Assembly: GCA_035620975.1 (NCBI GenBank)
Contig: DASPFV010000198.1
Coordinates: forward strand, 1 to 37,648
Direction of reading: 5' to 3'
DNA: 37,648 nt
Origin: DASPFV01 sp035620975
GTDB lineage: Bacteria > Acidobacteriota > Vicinamibacteria > Vicinamibacterales > 2-12-FULL-66-21
Positions 14,599 to 21,937 of this stretch are shown in pieces. Numbering within the stretch: position 1 is the first letter of the stretch; each line of letters starts with the position of its first letter. Made by a program: the position numbers and the translations under genes. The notes under the pieces were generated by a model, which was not told where the DNA came from, did no database searches, and saw nothing but the letters and a program-made list of their open reading frames with translations.

Positions 14599-15377
14599 GC
14601 GCACGAGCGCCCCGGATGCGTGCGCTGCTGGCCGACGACGAGCCGCTGGCGCGCGAACGCCTCCGGACGCTTCTCGCCGGCGAGTCCTGGGTGGAACTGG
14701 TGGCGGAGTGCAGGGACGGCACCGAAGCCATCGAGGCCATCCCCCGTCTCAAGCCCGACCTCGCGTTCCTCGACGTGCAGATGCCGGGCGCCACGGGCTT
14801 CGACGTCATCGCCCGCGTCGGATCGGATCGGATGCCGCTGGTCATCTTCGTCACGGCGTTCGACCACTACGCGCTGCGCGCCTTCGACGTGCACGCCCTC
14901 GATTACCTGCTCAAGCCATTCGACCGCGAGCGGTTCCAGCAGGCGCTCGCCCGCGCCCGGCAGCAGCTCGAGCGCCGGTCCAGCGGCGAGTTCGAGCGGC
15001 GGCTGCTCGAGCTGGTGCAGGACCTCAGGACGCCCTCGCAGCGGCTGGAACGCTTCGTCGTCAAGTCGGGGGGGCGCGTCTTCTTCGTCCGGTCCGACGA
15101 GATCGACTGGATCGAGGCCGCGGGGAACTACGTCAAGCTGCACGTCGGCACGGACGCGCACCTGTTCCGCGAGACGATGAACACGCTCGAGGCGCAGCTC
15201 GATCCCGACGTCTTCTACCGCATCCACCGATCGCACATGGTGAACATCGAGCGGGTGAAGGAGCTGCAGCCCTGGTTCAACGGCGAGTACGTCGTGTTCC
15301 TCCGGACCGGCGCACGCCTCACGCTCAGCCGCGGGTACCGCGAGAAGCTTCAGGAGCGGCTCGGCCGGGTGCTCTGA
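14595..15377 (+). CDS. LytTR-family response regulator (cognate of the LytS kinase)
   Basis: The 260-residue regulator has a receiver domain at 8-125: acidic pair in ALLADDEPLARERL, phospho-acceptor in LAFLDVQMPGATG, Thr in IFVTAFD, Lys in YLLKPFD. A LytTR DNA-binding domain follows from about 155 (FVVKSGGRVFFVRSDEIDWIEAAGNYVKLH, then FYRIHRSHMVNIERVKELQPW and LTLSRGYREKL). LytTR proteins bind paired direct repeats upstream of target promoters. Its ATG at 14595 overlaps the kinase stop. It faces the PilT-type ATPase gene with 58 bases between the stops. Confidence 0.94.
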   Translation: MSARAPRMRALLADDEPLARERLRTLLAGESWVELVAECRDGTEAIEAIPRLKPDLAFLDVQMPGATGFDVIARVGSDRMPLVIFVTAFDHYALRAFDVHALDYLLKPFDRERFQQALARARQQLERRSSGEFERRLLELVQDLRTPSQRLERFVVKSGGRVFFVRSDEIDWIEAAGNYVKLHVGTDAHLFRETMNTLEAQLDPDVFYRIHRSHMVNIERVKELQPWFNGEYVVFLRTGARLTLSRGYREKLQERLGRVL

Positions 15378-15407
15378 CAGCGGTCGGCCTTCTCAGCCCG
15401 GACGGCA

Positions 15408-15427
15408 GGCCGGGACGCGGCCCGGCC
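15408..15427. terminator. Possible bidirectional hairpin between convergent genes
   Basis: GGCCGGG (15408-15414) and CCCGGCC (15421-15427) pair around six bases in the 58-base gap between the LytTR and PilT-like stops. There is no U-tract, so this is a weak terminator call based on placement and stem strength. Confidence 0.35.
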
Positions 15428-15435
15428 CCGGCAGA

Positions 15436-16584
15436 TCATGGGTGCGGGCAGAGCTGCTCGAACTCCTGCACGTGAACGGCGCGTGCGTGCGCGTCGCGCC
15501 ATTCCACGGCCCCCTCTTTCACCAGCCGCGCCAGCGACTCCTCGAGCGAGAACGATCCCGCGCGCCTCGTCATCGTGATCTCCTGGTTCAGGTGCTGCAG
15601 CGCGTTCCGGCGGATGTGCTGCCTGGCTCCATAGCTCACCATCAGCAGCTCGGCGGCCGGCACCACGCCGCCGCCGATCCTCGGCAGCAGCGACTGCGTC
15701 AACACGGCGGCGACCGCCATCGCCATCTCCTGTCGGATGGTGTTCTGGCGCTCGGGCGGGAACGAGTCTGCGATCCGCGCCACGGTCGACGCGACGTCCG
15801 TGGTGTGCACCGTCGAGAGGACCAGGTGGCCCGTCTCCGCCGCGGCCAGCGCGATCCGCATGGTCTCCGGGTCGCGCATCTCGCCCACGACGATGACGTC
15901 GGGTGCCTGCCGGAGGGCGGCGCGCAGCGCCGTCGGGAAATCCGGCGCGTCGATGCCGATCTCCACCTGCTCGATCAGGCTGCCGGCGTGCTGGTGCTCG
16001 TACTCGATCGGGTCCTCGATCGTCACGATGTGACGCGCATCCTCGCGATTGATCGCCTCGACGAGCGCGGCCAGCGTGGTCGTCTTGCCCGAGCCGGTCG
16101 GGCCGCCGATGAGGACCAGCCCGCGGGGGAGCCTGGGCAGCAGCTCCAGCGTGGGCGGCAGGCCGAGCGACGACAGCCGCGGGACCCGCGCCGGCAGCAG
16201 GCGGACGGCGGCGGCAGCCCGCCCCCGTTCGCGGTGCAGGTTGATGCGGAACCGCCCCACACCGGCGAGCCGGAACGAGGCGTCCGCAATCTTCGTCTCG
16301 CGGTACAGCCGTCTGGCGTGCGGCGCGAGCGCCGGCACCACCGCCGCCTCGATGTCGACGCCGTCGAGCGGCCCCTCGGCCAGCGGCACGATCTTGCCGT
16401 CGAGCCGGATGGCCGGCGGCGCCCCGGCCACGAGCAGCAGGTCGCTGCCGCCGCGAGCCGCGAGCAGCTGCAGCCAGCTCTCGAGTCGCGCAGTGTCCTC
16501 CGTCGCCGCGCGGCGCGCCGGCTCCGGCAGGCTCGAGTTCAGCTCCAGCACCAGCCGATCGATGTCGTCGTCGCTCTCGCTCAT
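15436..16584 (-). CDS. PilT-type type IV pilus retraction ATPase (twitching motility)
   Basis: The 382-residue hexameric secretion ATPase has an N-terminal PAS-like region from about residue 35 (LQLLAARGGSDLLLVAGAPPAIRLDGKIVPL). Walker A is GGPTGSGKTTT at 160-170, the Asp box is IVTIEDPIEYE with Glu190, Walker B is in DVIVVGEMRDPETM, and the His box is HLVLSTVHTTD. The region ending AAELLMVSYGARQHIRRN is typical of PilT/PilU rather than PilB. About 30 extra N-terminal residues are acidic and probably flexible. PilT disassembles the pilus filament into the inner membrane. No other pilus genes are in the window. The ATG at 16584 overlaps the stop of the upstream LytTR regulator (ATGA). Confidence 0.88.
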   Translation of the reverse strand: MSESDDDIDRLVLELNSSLPEPARRAATEDTARLESWLQLLAARGGSDLLLVAGAPPAIRLDGKIVPLAEGPLDGVDIEAAVVPALAPHARRLYRETKIADASFRLAGVGRFRINLHRERGRAAAAVRLLPARVPRLSSLGLPPTLELLPRLPRGLVLIGGPTGSGKTTTLAALVEAINREDARHIVTIEDPIEYEHQHAGSLIEQVEIGIDAPDFPTALRAALRQAPDVIVVGEMRDPETMRIALAAAETGHLVLSTVHTTDVASTVARIADSFPPERQNTIRQEMAMAVAAVLTQSLLPRIGGGVVPAAELLMVSYGARQHIRRNALQHLNQEITMTRRAGSFSLEESLARLVKEGAVEWRDAHARAVHVQEFEQLCPHP

Positions 16585-17336
16585 GGGAGGAGCCGGTCCC
16601 GGAAGTTCCGGCTGAGGCGCAGCCGCTGCCCGTCGGACAGGTGCACCTCGAAGTCGCCGTGCCAGGCGGGTGTGATCTCGCGGATGCCGTCGACGTTGAC
16701 CATCGTCGACCGGTGAATGCGCGCGAAGCGTGCGGGGTCGAGCTTCTGCTCCAGCTCCGCCATCGTCATGCGGATCATGTAGTTCCCCGCGGGCGTCCGG
16801 AGCCGGATGTAGTTGCCGTTGGCCTCGAAGACGCTCACGTCCGACACGCGCACGAGCACGAACCGCTCCCCATGGCGGACCACGAACCGGGCGAGATAGG
16901 CGCTCTCGAGCCCGCGCGCCGCGAGCAGATCGAGGAGCCGGCGCCGTGTCGCGTGCGCGCCGCGCGAGGCGATCTCGTCGCGCGCCCGCTGCAGCGCCTC
17001 GTCGAAGCGCGCCGCCGTGAACGGCTTCAGCAGGTAGTCGAGCGCGTGCACGTCGAAGGCGCGAAGCGCATGCTGATCGTGCGCCGTCACCAGGATCACC
17101 ACGGGCAGGTGCACGCCGGCAATCGCCTCGAGCACTTCGAAGCCGTCGAGCACCGGCATCTGCACGTCGAGGAACAGCAGGTCCGGGCGCGCCTCGGTCA
17201 CCAGCCCCGCCGCTTCCTGGCCGTCGCGCGCCTCGGCGACGATCTCGATCCCCGCGTGCCGCTCGACGTGGAGGCGGATGCTCTCCCGGGCGAGCGGCTC
17301 GTCGTCGGCGATGATCGTCCGGATCAGGCTGTCCAT
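16581..17336 (-). CDS. LytTR-family response regulator coupled to the PilT-like gene
   Basis: The 251-residue regulator has a receiver domain (TIIADDEPLARESI, LLFLDVQMPVLDG, ILVTAHDQHALRAFD, YLLKPFT) and a LytTR domain from about 150 (FVVRHGERFVLVRVSDVSVFEANGNYIRL in part, FARIHRSTMVNVDGIREITPA, LRLSRNFRDRL). It closely resembles the regulator at 14595, including HALRAFDVHALDYLLKPF, so the two are likely duplicates. No kinase gene is next to it; the LytS kinase 2 kb away could serve both. The stop overlaps the PilT-like start, which suggests that regulator and ATPase are made together. Confidence 0.93.
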   Translation of the reverse strand: MDSLIRTIIADDEPLARESIRLHVERHAGIEIVAEARDGQEAAGLVTEARPDLLFLDVQMPVLDGFEVLEAIAGVHLPVVILVTAHDQHALRAFDVHALDYLLKPFTAARFDEALQRARDEIASRGAHATRRRLLDLLAARGLESAYLARFVVRHGERFVLVRVSDVSVFEANGNYIRLRTPAGNYMIRMTMAELEQKLDPARFARIHRSTMVNVDGIREITPAWHGDFEVHLSDGQRLRLSRNFRDRLLP

Positions 17337-17449
17337 CGCCTCTTCTTTGCATCGCCGGCCGGGAGCGACGCCACGCCGCCAAGTGTACCGCCTTCATGGC
17401 AGCCCGCGATCGGGCTGTCGCGCCGGTCCCTGGACCTGCCGGCCAGCTG

Positions 17450-19888
17450 CTATTCCTCGCGCAGCACCACCATCGGGTCCACGCGCATCGCCCGACTCGC
17501 CGGCACGTAGCATGCCGCGAGCGCCACGAGCGCAATGGCTGCGACGACGGCCGCCATCGTCGTGGGGTCCGTGGGGCGGACGTTGAACAGTTGCGCCTGC
17601 AGCAGGCGGGTCAGGGCGAGCGCGGCCGCGACGCCGACCACCAGCCCCGCCAGCGTCAGCCGCATTCCCTGGCCGAGCACCATCCCGAGCACCGCCCGGC
17701 GGCTGGCTCCGAGCGCCATGTGGATGCCGATCTCCTTTCGCCGCTCGCCGACCGAATACGAGAGGATTCCGTACGTGCCGATTGCGGCGAGCGCAAGGGC
17801 CAGACCCGCGAAAATCCCGAGCAGCTGCGCCAGGAATCGCGGCCTCGAGATCGTGTCCGCGAACACCTCGTCCATCGTGCGCAGCCGGATCACCGGCAGG
17901 GTCGGGTCCATCTCCTGGACCAGGCGGCGGATGTCGCCGCCGAGCGACTCGATCGGGAGGCTGGACCGGACCACGACGTTCATGCTCCGCGGGGCGAAGT
18001 TCACGACCCGCGGGCCCTGATCGGCCAGGAAGTAGATCTCCGTGCCGGTCTTCTGGTCCACCCCGCCCTGCTTCACGTCCCGGACCACGCCCACGATCGT
18101 GAACCAGGGAACCTCCGCGCCGAAACTGGGCTTCAGGCGTCGTCCGACAGGGCTCTGCCCCGGGAAGAACGTCTTCGCGAGCGTCTCGTTGATCAGCACC
18201 ACGGGTGCGCCGGTCACGTCCGGCGCCACGAAGTCGCGCCCCTCCACTACGGCGATTCCCATCGTCTGGAGGTAGCCGGGGGTGACATTCTGGTAGTAGT
18301 CCACGTTCTCGAACGGGCCCTCCGGCGGCGCGGTATAGCCTTCGAAGTCCGTGTCGTTCGCGTTCACGTTCCGGAACGGGGGCAGTCCCTGCATGGCGGC
18401 CACGCCCTGCACGCCGGGAACCGCCGAGAGCCGCTCGTTCAGCCGGCGGAAGAAGTCGATCACACTCTGGGGTTCGCGGTAGGTGGACTGCGGCAGCACG
18501 AGCCCGAACGTCACGAGGCGGCTGCGGGAAAAGCCCGGGTCGACGGTGAGCAGGTTCCAGAAGCTGCGGAGGAGCAGACCGGCTCCGATCACGAGCACGA
18601 CCGCGAGGGCGACCTCGATCATCACGAGCCCGGCCCGGACGCGCGCGCGGGCCGATCCCGCCGTGGCCCGCTGCCCCGCTTCCTTGAGGGAGAGGGTCAC
18701 CACGTACTCGCGCAGGTTCAGGAGCGGTGCGAACCCGAAGATCAGACCTGTCGCGAGCGAAATCACGATCGTGAACAGCAGCACGATCGGATCGAGGGTG
18801 ATCTCGGCCGACCGGGGCAGGCTGTCGGGATTCGCCGCGAGCATCCCCTGGAGCGCGCCGAACCCGAGCGCCGCACCCGCGATCCCGCCGGCCACCGCGA
18901 GGACCAGCCCTTCCGTGAGGAACTGCCGCAGCAGCCGCAGGCGGCCGGCACCGAGGGCAGTGCGGATGGCGAACTCCTTCTGCCGCGATTCGGCGCGGGC
19001 GAGCAGCAGGTTCGCGAGGTTCGCGCACGCGATGAGCAGCACGAAGGCGACGGCGCCCTGCAGCACCCACAGCGCCGTCCGGATGCCGCCGACCATGTCG
19101 TCCTGCAGCCCGTCGATCCGCAGCCGGTGGCCCTGCGGATTCGGCGCGTGCACACCTGGATTGAGCTCCGGCCAGCGCGCGAGCATGCTCTCCACGTCCG
19201 CCAGGGCCTGCGCGCGCGTTACACCGGCCCTCAGCCGGCCGACGAGGTAAAGGAAGTGGCCGCCGCGATTGCCAGGACTCGCCGGGTTCAGCGTCAGCGG
19301 CTCCCAGAGCAGGATGCGCTGATCGTGCACGTCGTAGCCCGGTGGCATGATGCCAACCACCCGGGTCTGCGTGCCGTTGACCAGGAGCTGTCGCCCGAGC
19401 ACCGACGCCTCGCCGCCGAAGGCGCTCTGCCAGAGCTCGCTCGACAGGATCGCCACCGGCTCGGCGCCAGGGAGCGTGTCCTCGTAGGTGAAGGTTCGGC
19501 CGCGAAGGGGCGGGACACCCAAGACGTTCATCAGCTCCGACGTGACGATCGCCGAGTTGACCCGTCGAGGCTGATCGTCGGTCCCGAGGTTGACGGCCTG
19601 CGACCGGTAAGCGCCGACCGCGGCAAACGCCTGTGTGCGATCGCGGAACTCGATGAATTCCGGCGCCGAGACCCAGAACTGGTCGAAGCCGAGTCCCGGG
19701 AACTGGCTGGTGATGAAGTAGAGCCGTTCAGCCTCGGGATACGGCAGCGGCTTGAGCAGCACGCCGTTGACGACGCTGAAGATGGCCGTGTTCGCTCCGA
19801 CCCCGAGCGCGAGCGTCAGCACGGTGATCGCCGCGTATCCGGGGGATTTCCGAAGGTTCCGCAGCGCGTAAACGAGATCTTGTCTCAT
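17450..19888 (-). CDS. Orphan MacB/FtsX-type ABC permease of the acidobacterial duplicated type (ADOP)
   Basis: The 812-residue inner-membrane protein opens with MRQDLVYALRNLRKSPGYAA and TLALGVGANTAIFSVVNGVLL, the hallmark N-terminus of ADOP permeases. A MacB-type periplasmic core follows (VLLKPLPYPEAERL, RRVNSAIVTSELMNVLGV, VVGIMPPGYDV). The first FtsX block is near 270-400 (AVAFVLLIACANLANLLLARA). A second periplasmic core comes next, and the last FtsX block ends the protein (ALALAAIGTYGILSYSV, SLGASRRAV-like turn). No ATPase gene is adjacent, hence orphan. The family is abundant in Acidobacteriota and its substrate is unknown. The 113 bases between it and the LytTR gene hold no feature I recognise. 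Confidence 0.93.
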   Translation of the reverse strand: MRQDLVYALRNLRKSPGYAAITVLTLALGVGANTAIFSVVNGVLLKPLPYPEAERLYFITSQFPGLGFDQFWVSAPEFIEFRDRTQAFAAVGAYRSQAVNLGTDDQPRRVNSAIVTSELMNVLGVPPLRGRTFTYEDTLPGAEPVAILSSELWQSAFGGEASVLGRQLLVNGTQTRVVGIMPPGYDVHDQRILLWEPLTLNPASPGNRGGHFLYLVGRLRAGVTRAQALADVESMLARWPELNPGVHAPNPQGHRLRIDGLQDDMVGGIRTALWVLQGAVAFVLLIACANLANLLLARAESRQKEFAIRTALGAGRLRLLRQFLTEGLVLAVAGGIAGAALGFGALQGMLAANPDSLPRSAEITLDPIVLLFTIVISLATGLIFGFAPLLNLREYVVTLSLKEAGQRATAGSARARVRAGLVMIEVALAVVLVIGAGLLLRSFWNLLTVDPGFSRSRLVTFGLVLPQSTYREPQSVIDFFRRLNERLSAVPGVQGVAAMQGLPPFRNVNANDTDFEGYTAPPEGPFENVDYYQNVTPGYLQTMGIAVVEGRDFVAPDVTGAPVVLINETLAKTFFPGQSPVGRRLKPSFGAEVPWFTIVGVVRDVKQGGVDQKTGTEIYFLADQGPRVVNFAPRSMNVVVRSSLPIESLGGDIRRLVQEMDPTLPVIRLRTMDEVFADTISRPRFLAQLLGIFAGLALALAAIGTYGILSYSVGERRKEIGIHMALGASRRAVLGMVLGQGMRLTLAGLVVGVAAALALTRLLQAQLFNVRPTDPTTMAAVVAAIALVALAACYVPASRAMRVDPMVVLREE

Positions 19889-19986
19889 AGGAGCTTTCGA
19901 GGGACGGCTCCCGGCTTCAGACGGGGCGCCGGTTGCGCGTCACGACAGGCACTTGGACGAGGAGGACGGGTGCAGCGGTTGGGAGC

Positions 19987-20550
19987 TCATGGGCCAATCG
20001 TGCCGGCCTTCGCCAGCTCGCCGCGGCGCAGCTTCCGGTAGAGGTCGAGGGCGTCGCGGATGATCCGAACCGCATCGTCCACGCCGAGCAGATCCTCGAC
20101 GATCACCTGCTTGTGCTCCAGCACTTTGTAGTCCTCGAAGAACCGCCGGATTTCACGGAGCATGTGCGGCGGGAGCTGGCTCTTGTCCGTGTACTCCGCA
20201 AAGGCGGGATCCCGGACGCTGACGGCGACGATCTTGTCGTCGATCCCCTTCTCGTCGCGCATGCGCATCACGCCGATGGCCCGCGCCTCGACGATCGTCA
20301 GCGGGTGGACCGGCTCCTGGCTGAGGACGAGCGCGTCGAGCGGGTCGCCATCGTCACAGAACGTCCGGGGAATGAAACCGTAGTCGGCCGGATAGTGCAC
20401 GGCGCTGTACAGCACGCGGTCGAGCCGCAACAGCCCCGTTTCCTTGTCGAGCTCGTACTTGTTCTTGCTGCCCTTCGGCACTTCGATGATGACCGGAAAC
20501 GCGGCTTCCACGAGCGCGTCGTCCACGTAGCTGTCGTGCCAGGGATGCAT
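19987..20550 (-). CDS. ppa: Inorganic pyrophosphatase, family I
   Basis: The 187-residue soluble enzyme hydrolyses pyrophosphate to two phosphates, pulling biosynthetic reactions forward. Family I features are visible: IEVPKGSKNKYELDKETG at the N-terminus, YPADYGFIPRTF, and the metal signature DDGDPLDALVL. Other active-site positions lie in GVMRMRDEKGIDDKIVAV and in HYKVLE-like FEDYKVLEHKQV. Length and order match bacterial soluble enzymes. The ATG at 20550 is chosen because the frame upstream (VHVM...) has no family similarity; no strong ribosome site is seen. Confidence 0.93.
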   Translation of the reverse strand: MHPWHDSYVDDALVEAAFPVIIEVPKGSKNKYELDKETGLLRLDRVLYSAVHYPADYGFIPRTFCDDGDPLDALVLSQEPVHPLTIVEARAIGVMRMRDEKGIDDKIVAVSVRDPAFAEYTDKSQLPPHMLREIRRFFEDYKVLEHKQVIVEDLLGVDDAVRIIRDALDLYRKLRRGELAKAGTIGP

Positions 20551-20641
20551 GACGTGAACGTAGCATGAGCCGGTGCCACGGCACCACGACGGCGGGTCAG
20601 AGGCGGCGTGGCTGGCACACGTCTGGCTGGGCTCGAGACGT

Positions 20642-21010
20642 ATGCGTTTCGTGTTCTGGGCCACGGCCGGGCTGGTTCTGACGGGCACTGCGTGGCTTCT
20701 CGCCCCAAATCCCGCGGCAACACAGGCTTCGGCGCCGAGCGCACCCGAACAGAGTCGGCCCCCTGCGCGTATCGACTTCGTACACGAGCTCGTCCGGATC
20801 GACGTCGCATCCCCTCAGCCGCCCAAGCCGCCAGCCCGGCGCATGGAGCCGCAGCGTGCGGCCAGGTCCGAGTCAACCGAGCCGGAACGGGAACGGGTCG
20901 AGCCTCCCTCGGGGCCGCCGGCTGGTGGAAACGCGTTCGTGCGTGCCGTGCGCGCGATCGCCGGAGACGGACGCCATCGTCCCGAGCCATTTCCGAGGCC
21001 GCGGCCGTAG
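20642..21010 (+). CDS. Proline-rich exported small protein, uncharacterised
   Basis: The 122-residue protein has a signal peptide or N-terminal anchor (MRFVFWATAGLVLTGTAWLL). A low-complexity Pro/Arg/Glu region follows (QPPKPPARRMEPQRAARS). The C-terminus, FVRAVRAIAGDGRHRPEPFP, looks conserved in character compared with the linker. I do not recognise a named family. Third-position GC is high, as in its neighbours, which supports coding. It is transcribed divergently from the pyrophosphatase, and its stop is five bases from the stop of the convergent SYLF gene, leaving no room for a separate terminator. Confidence 0.65.
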   Translation: MRFVFWATAGLVLTGTAWLLAPNPAATQASAPSAPEQSRPPARIDFVHELVRIDVASPQPPKPPARRMEPQRAARSESTEPERERVEPPSGPPAGGNAFVRAVRAIAGDGRHRPEPFPRPRP

Positions 21011-21015
21011 CCGGC

Positions 21016-21726
21016 CTACAGCGGCTTGTTCGACAGGTTCCTCGGGGACCGCCTGTCGAGGAGGCCGACGAGCGGACGCGCGGCCGACGGGACTGGGACG
21101 GCTCCCTGGCGAACGATCTCGCGCGCGCTGACCCGGCGGCCGTAGAGCCTCTGGTTGGCGTCTCCATCCGCGCGAAGCGTCGATCCCTCGAGTGAGATGC
21201 CCGCGAAGAGTCCGCGGGCACGCGAGTAGGTCAGTATCTCCGCGCGCATGGCCACGTCAGTCGATGCTCCAGCGGTCCGGCCCTTGGGCCCGGCCGCGGC
21301 GGAGGCGTCCGCGCCGAGCTTTACCTTGCTGCCGAGCACCGAGTCGGCCCCTCGATCGTTCATGACGAGCAGTACGTAATCGGTCGCCTGGCCGCCAAGC
21401 TGCAGGCCGATGCTGCCGCCTTCGAGCGCAAACATGGCCGGTGCCGTCCACGGCCCTGTGAAGTCCTGTCCGCTGCGGCAGACGATGACGCCGCGGCCGT
21501 AGCTGCCGCCGATACCAACGGCGACCTTCATGACCGAAGGGAACACGATGATGCATTCGGCCCGATCGAGGAGATCGGCCGGGATGCTGTCGGGCATCCC
21601 CAGAATCTCCTTCATGACCGTGGCGGCGTTCGCCAGCCGCTCCGTCTCGCGCTCGGCCTGAGCGCTCGCGTGGCTCCCCACCAGGATTCCGAGCGCGGCC
21701 CCGGCACTGAAGAGTCGTCTCAACAT
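21016..21726 (-). CDS. SYLF (YSC84/Bin3) lipid-binding domain protein, exported
   Basis: The 236-residue protein has a signal peptide (LFSAGAALGILVGSHASA). The SYLF domain starts with ATVMKEILGMPDSIPADLLDRAECIIVFPSV in part and continues through VGIGGSYGRGVIVCRSG, PAMFALEGGSIGLQLGGQATDYVLLVMNDRG, VKLGADASAAAGPKGR and ILTYSRARGLFAGISLEGS. These are the core family blocks. Eukaryotic SYLF domains bind phosphoinositides; bacterial members are secreted and poorly known. It is single, divergent from the HAMP-phosphatase gene with 211 bases between. A GGGAG ribosome site precedes the ATG. Confidence 0.92.
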   Translation of the reverse strand: MLRRLFSAGAALGILVGSHASAQAERETERLANAATVMKEILGMPDSIPADLLDRAECIIVFPSVMKVAVGIGGSYGRGVIVCRSGQDFTGPWTAPAMFALEGGSIGLQLGGQATDYVLLVMNDRGADSVLGSKVKLGADASAAAGPKGRTAGASTDVAMRAEILTYSRARGLFAGISLEGSTLRADGDANQRLYGRRVSAREIVRQGAVPVPSAARPLVGLLDRRSPRNLSNKPL

Positions 21727-21937
21727 CGGGCTCCCGTTTCACAGATTTGTCTCACCATCGATCTCCGTTTTCGCGTCATACCGTCGTCGAGGCCTTTCCT
21801 AATGGAGGCACGCGGCCGGTGACAGTCCAGCATAGCGCAATGCCCCCATCCAGCAATCCGCCCTTTCCCCTCTCCCCTTCCCATGCAGGACGCACCCTTC
21901 GGCATCCTGTTAGACTCGGGGGAGAGAAGGTGTTCGC

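Noticed and set aside
17396..20041. Plus-strand open frame of about 880 codons antisense to the orphan permease
   Set aside because: No domain, and Arg/Glu/Pro/His-rich shadow composition; the permease on the other strand is unmistakable.
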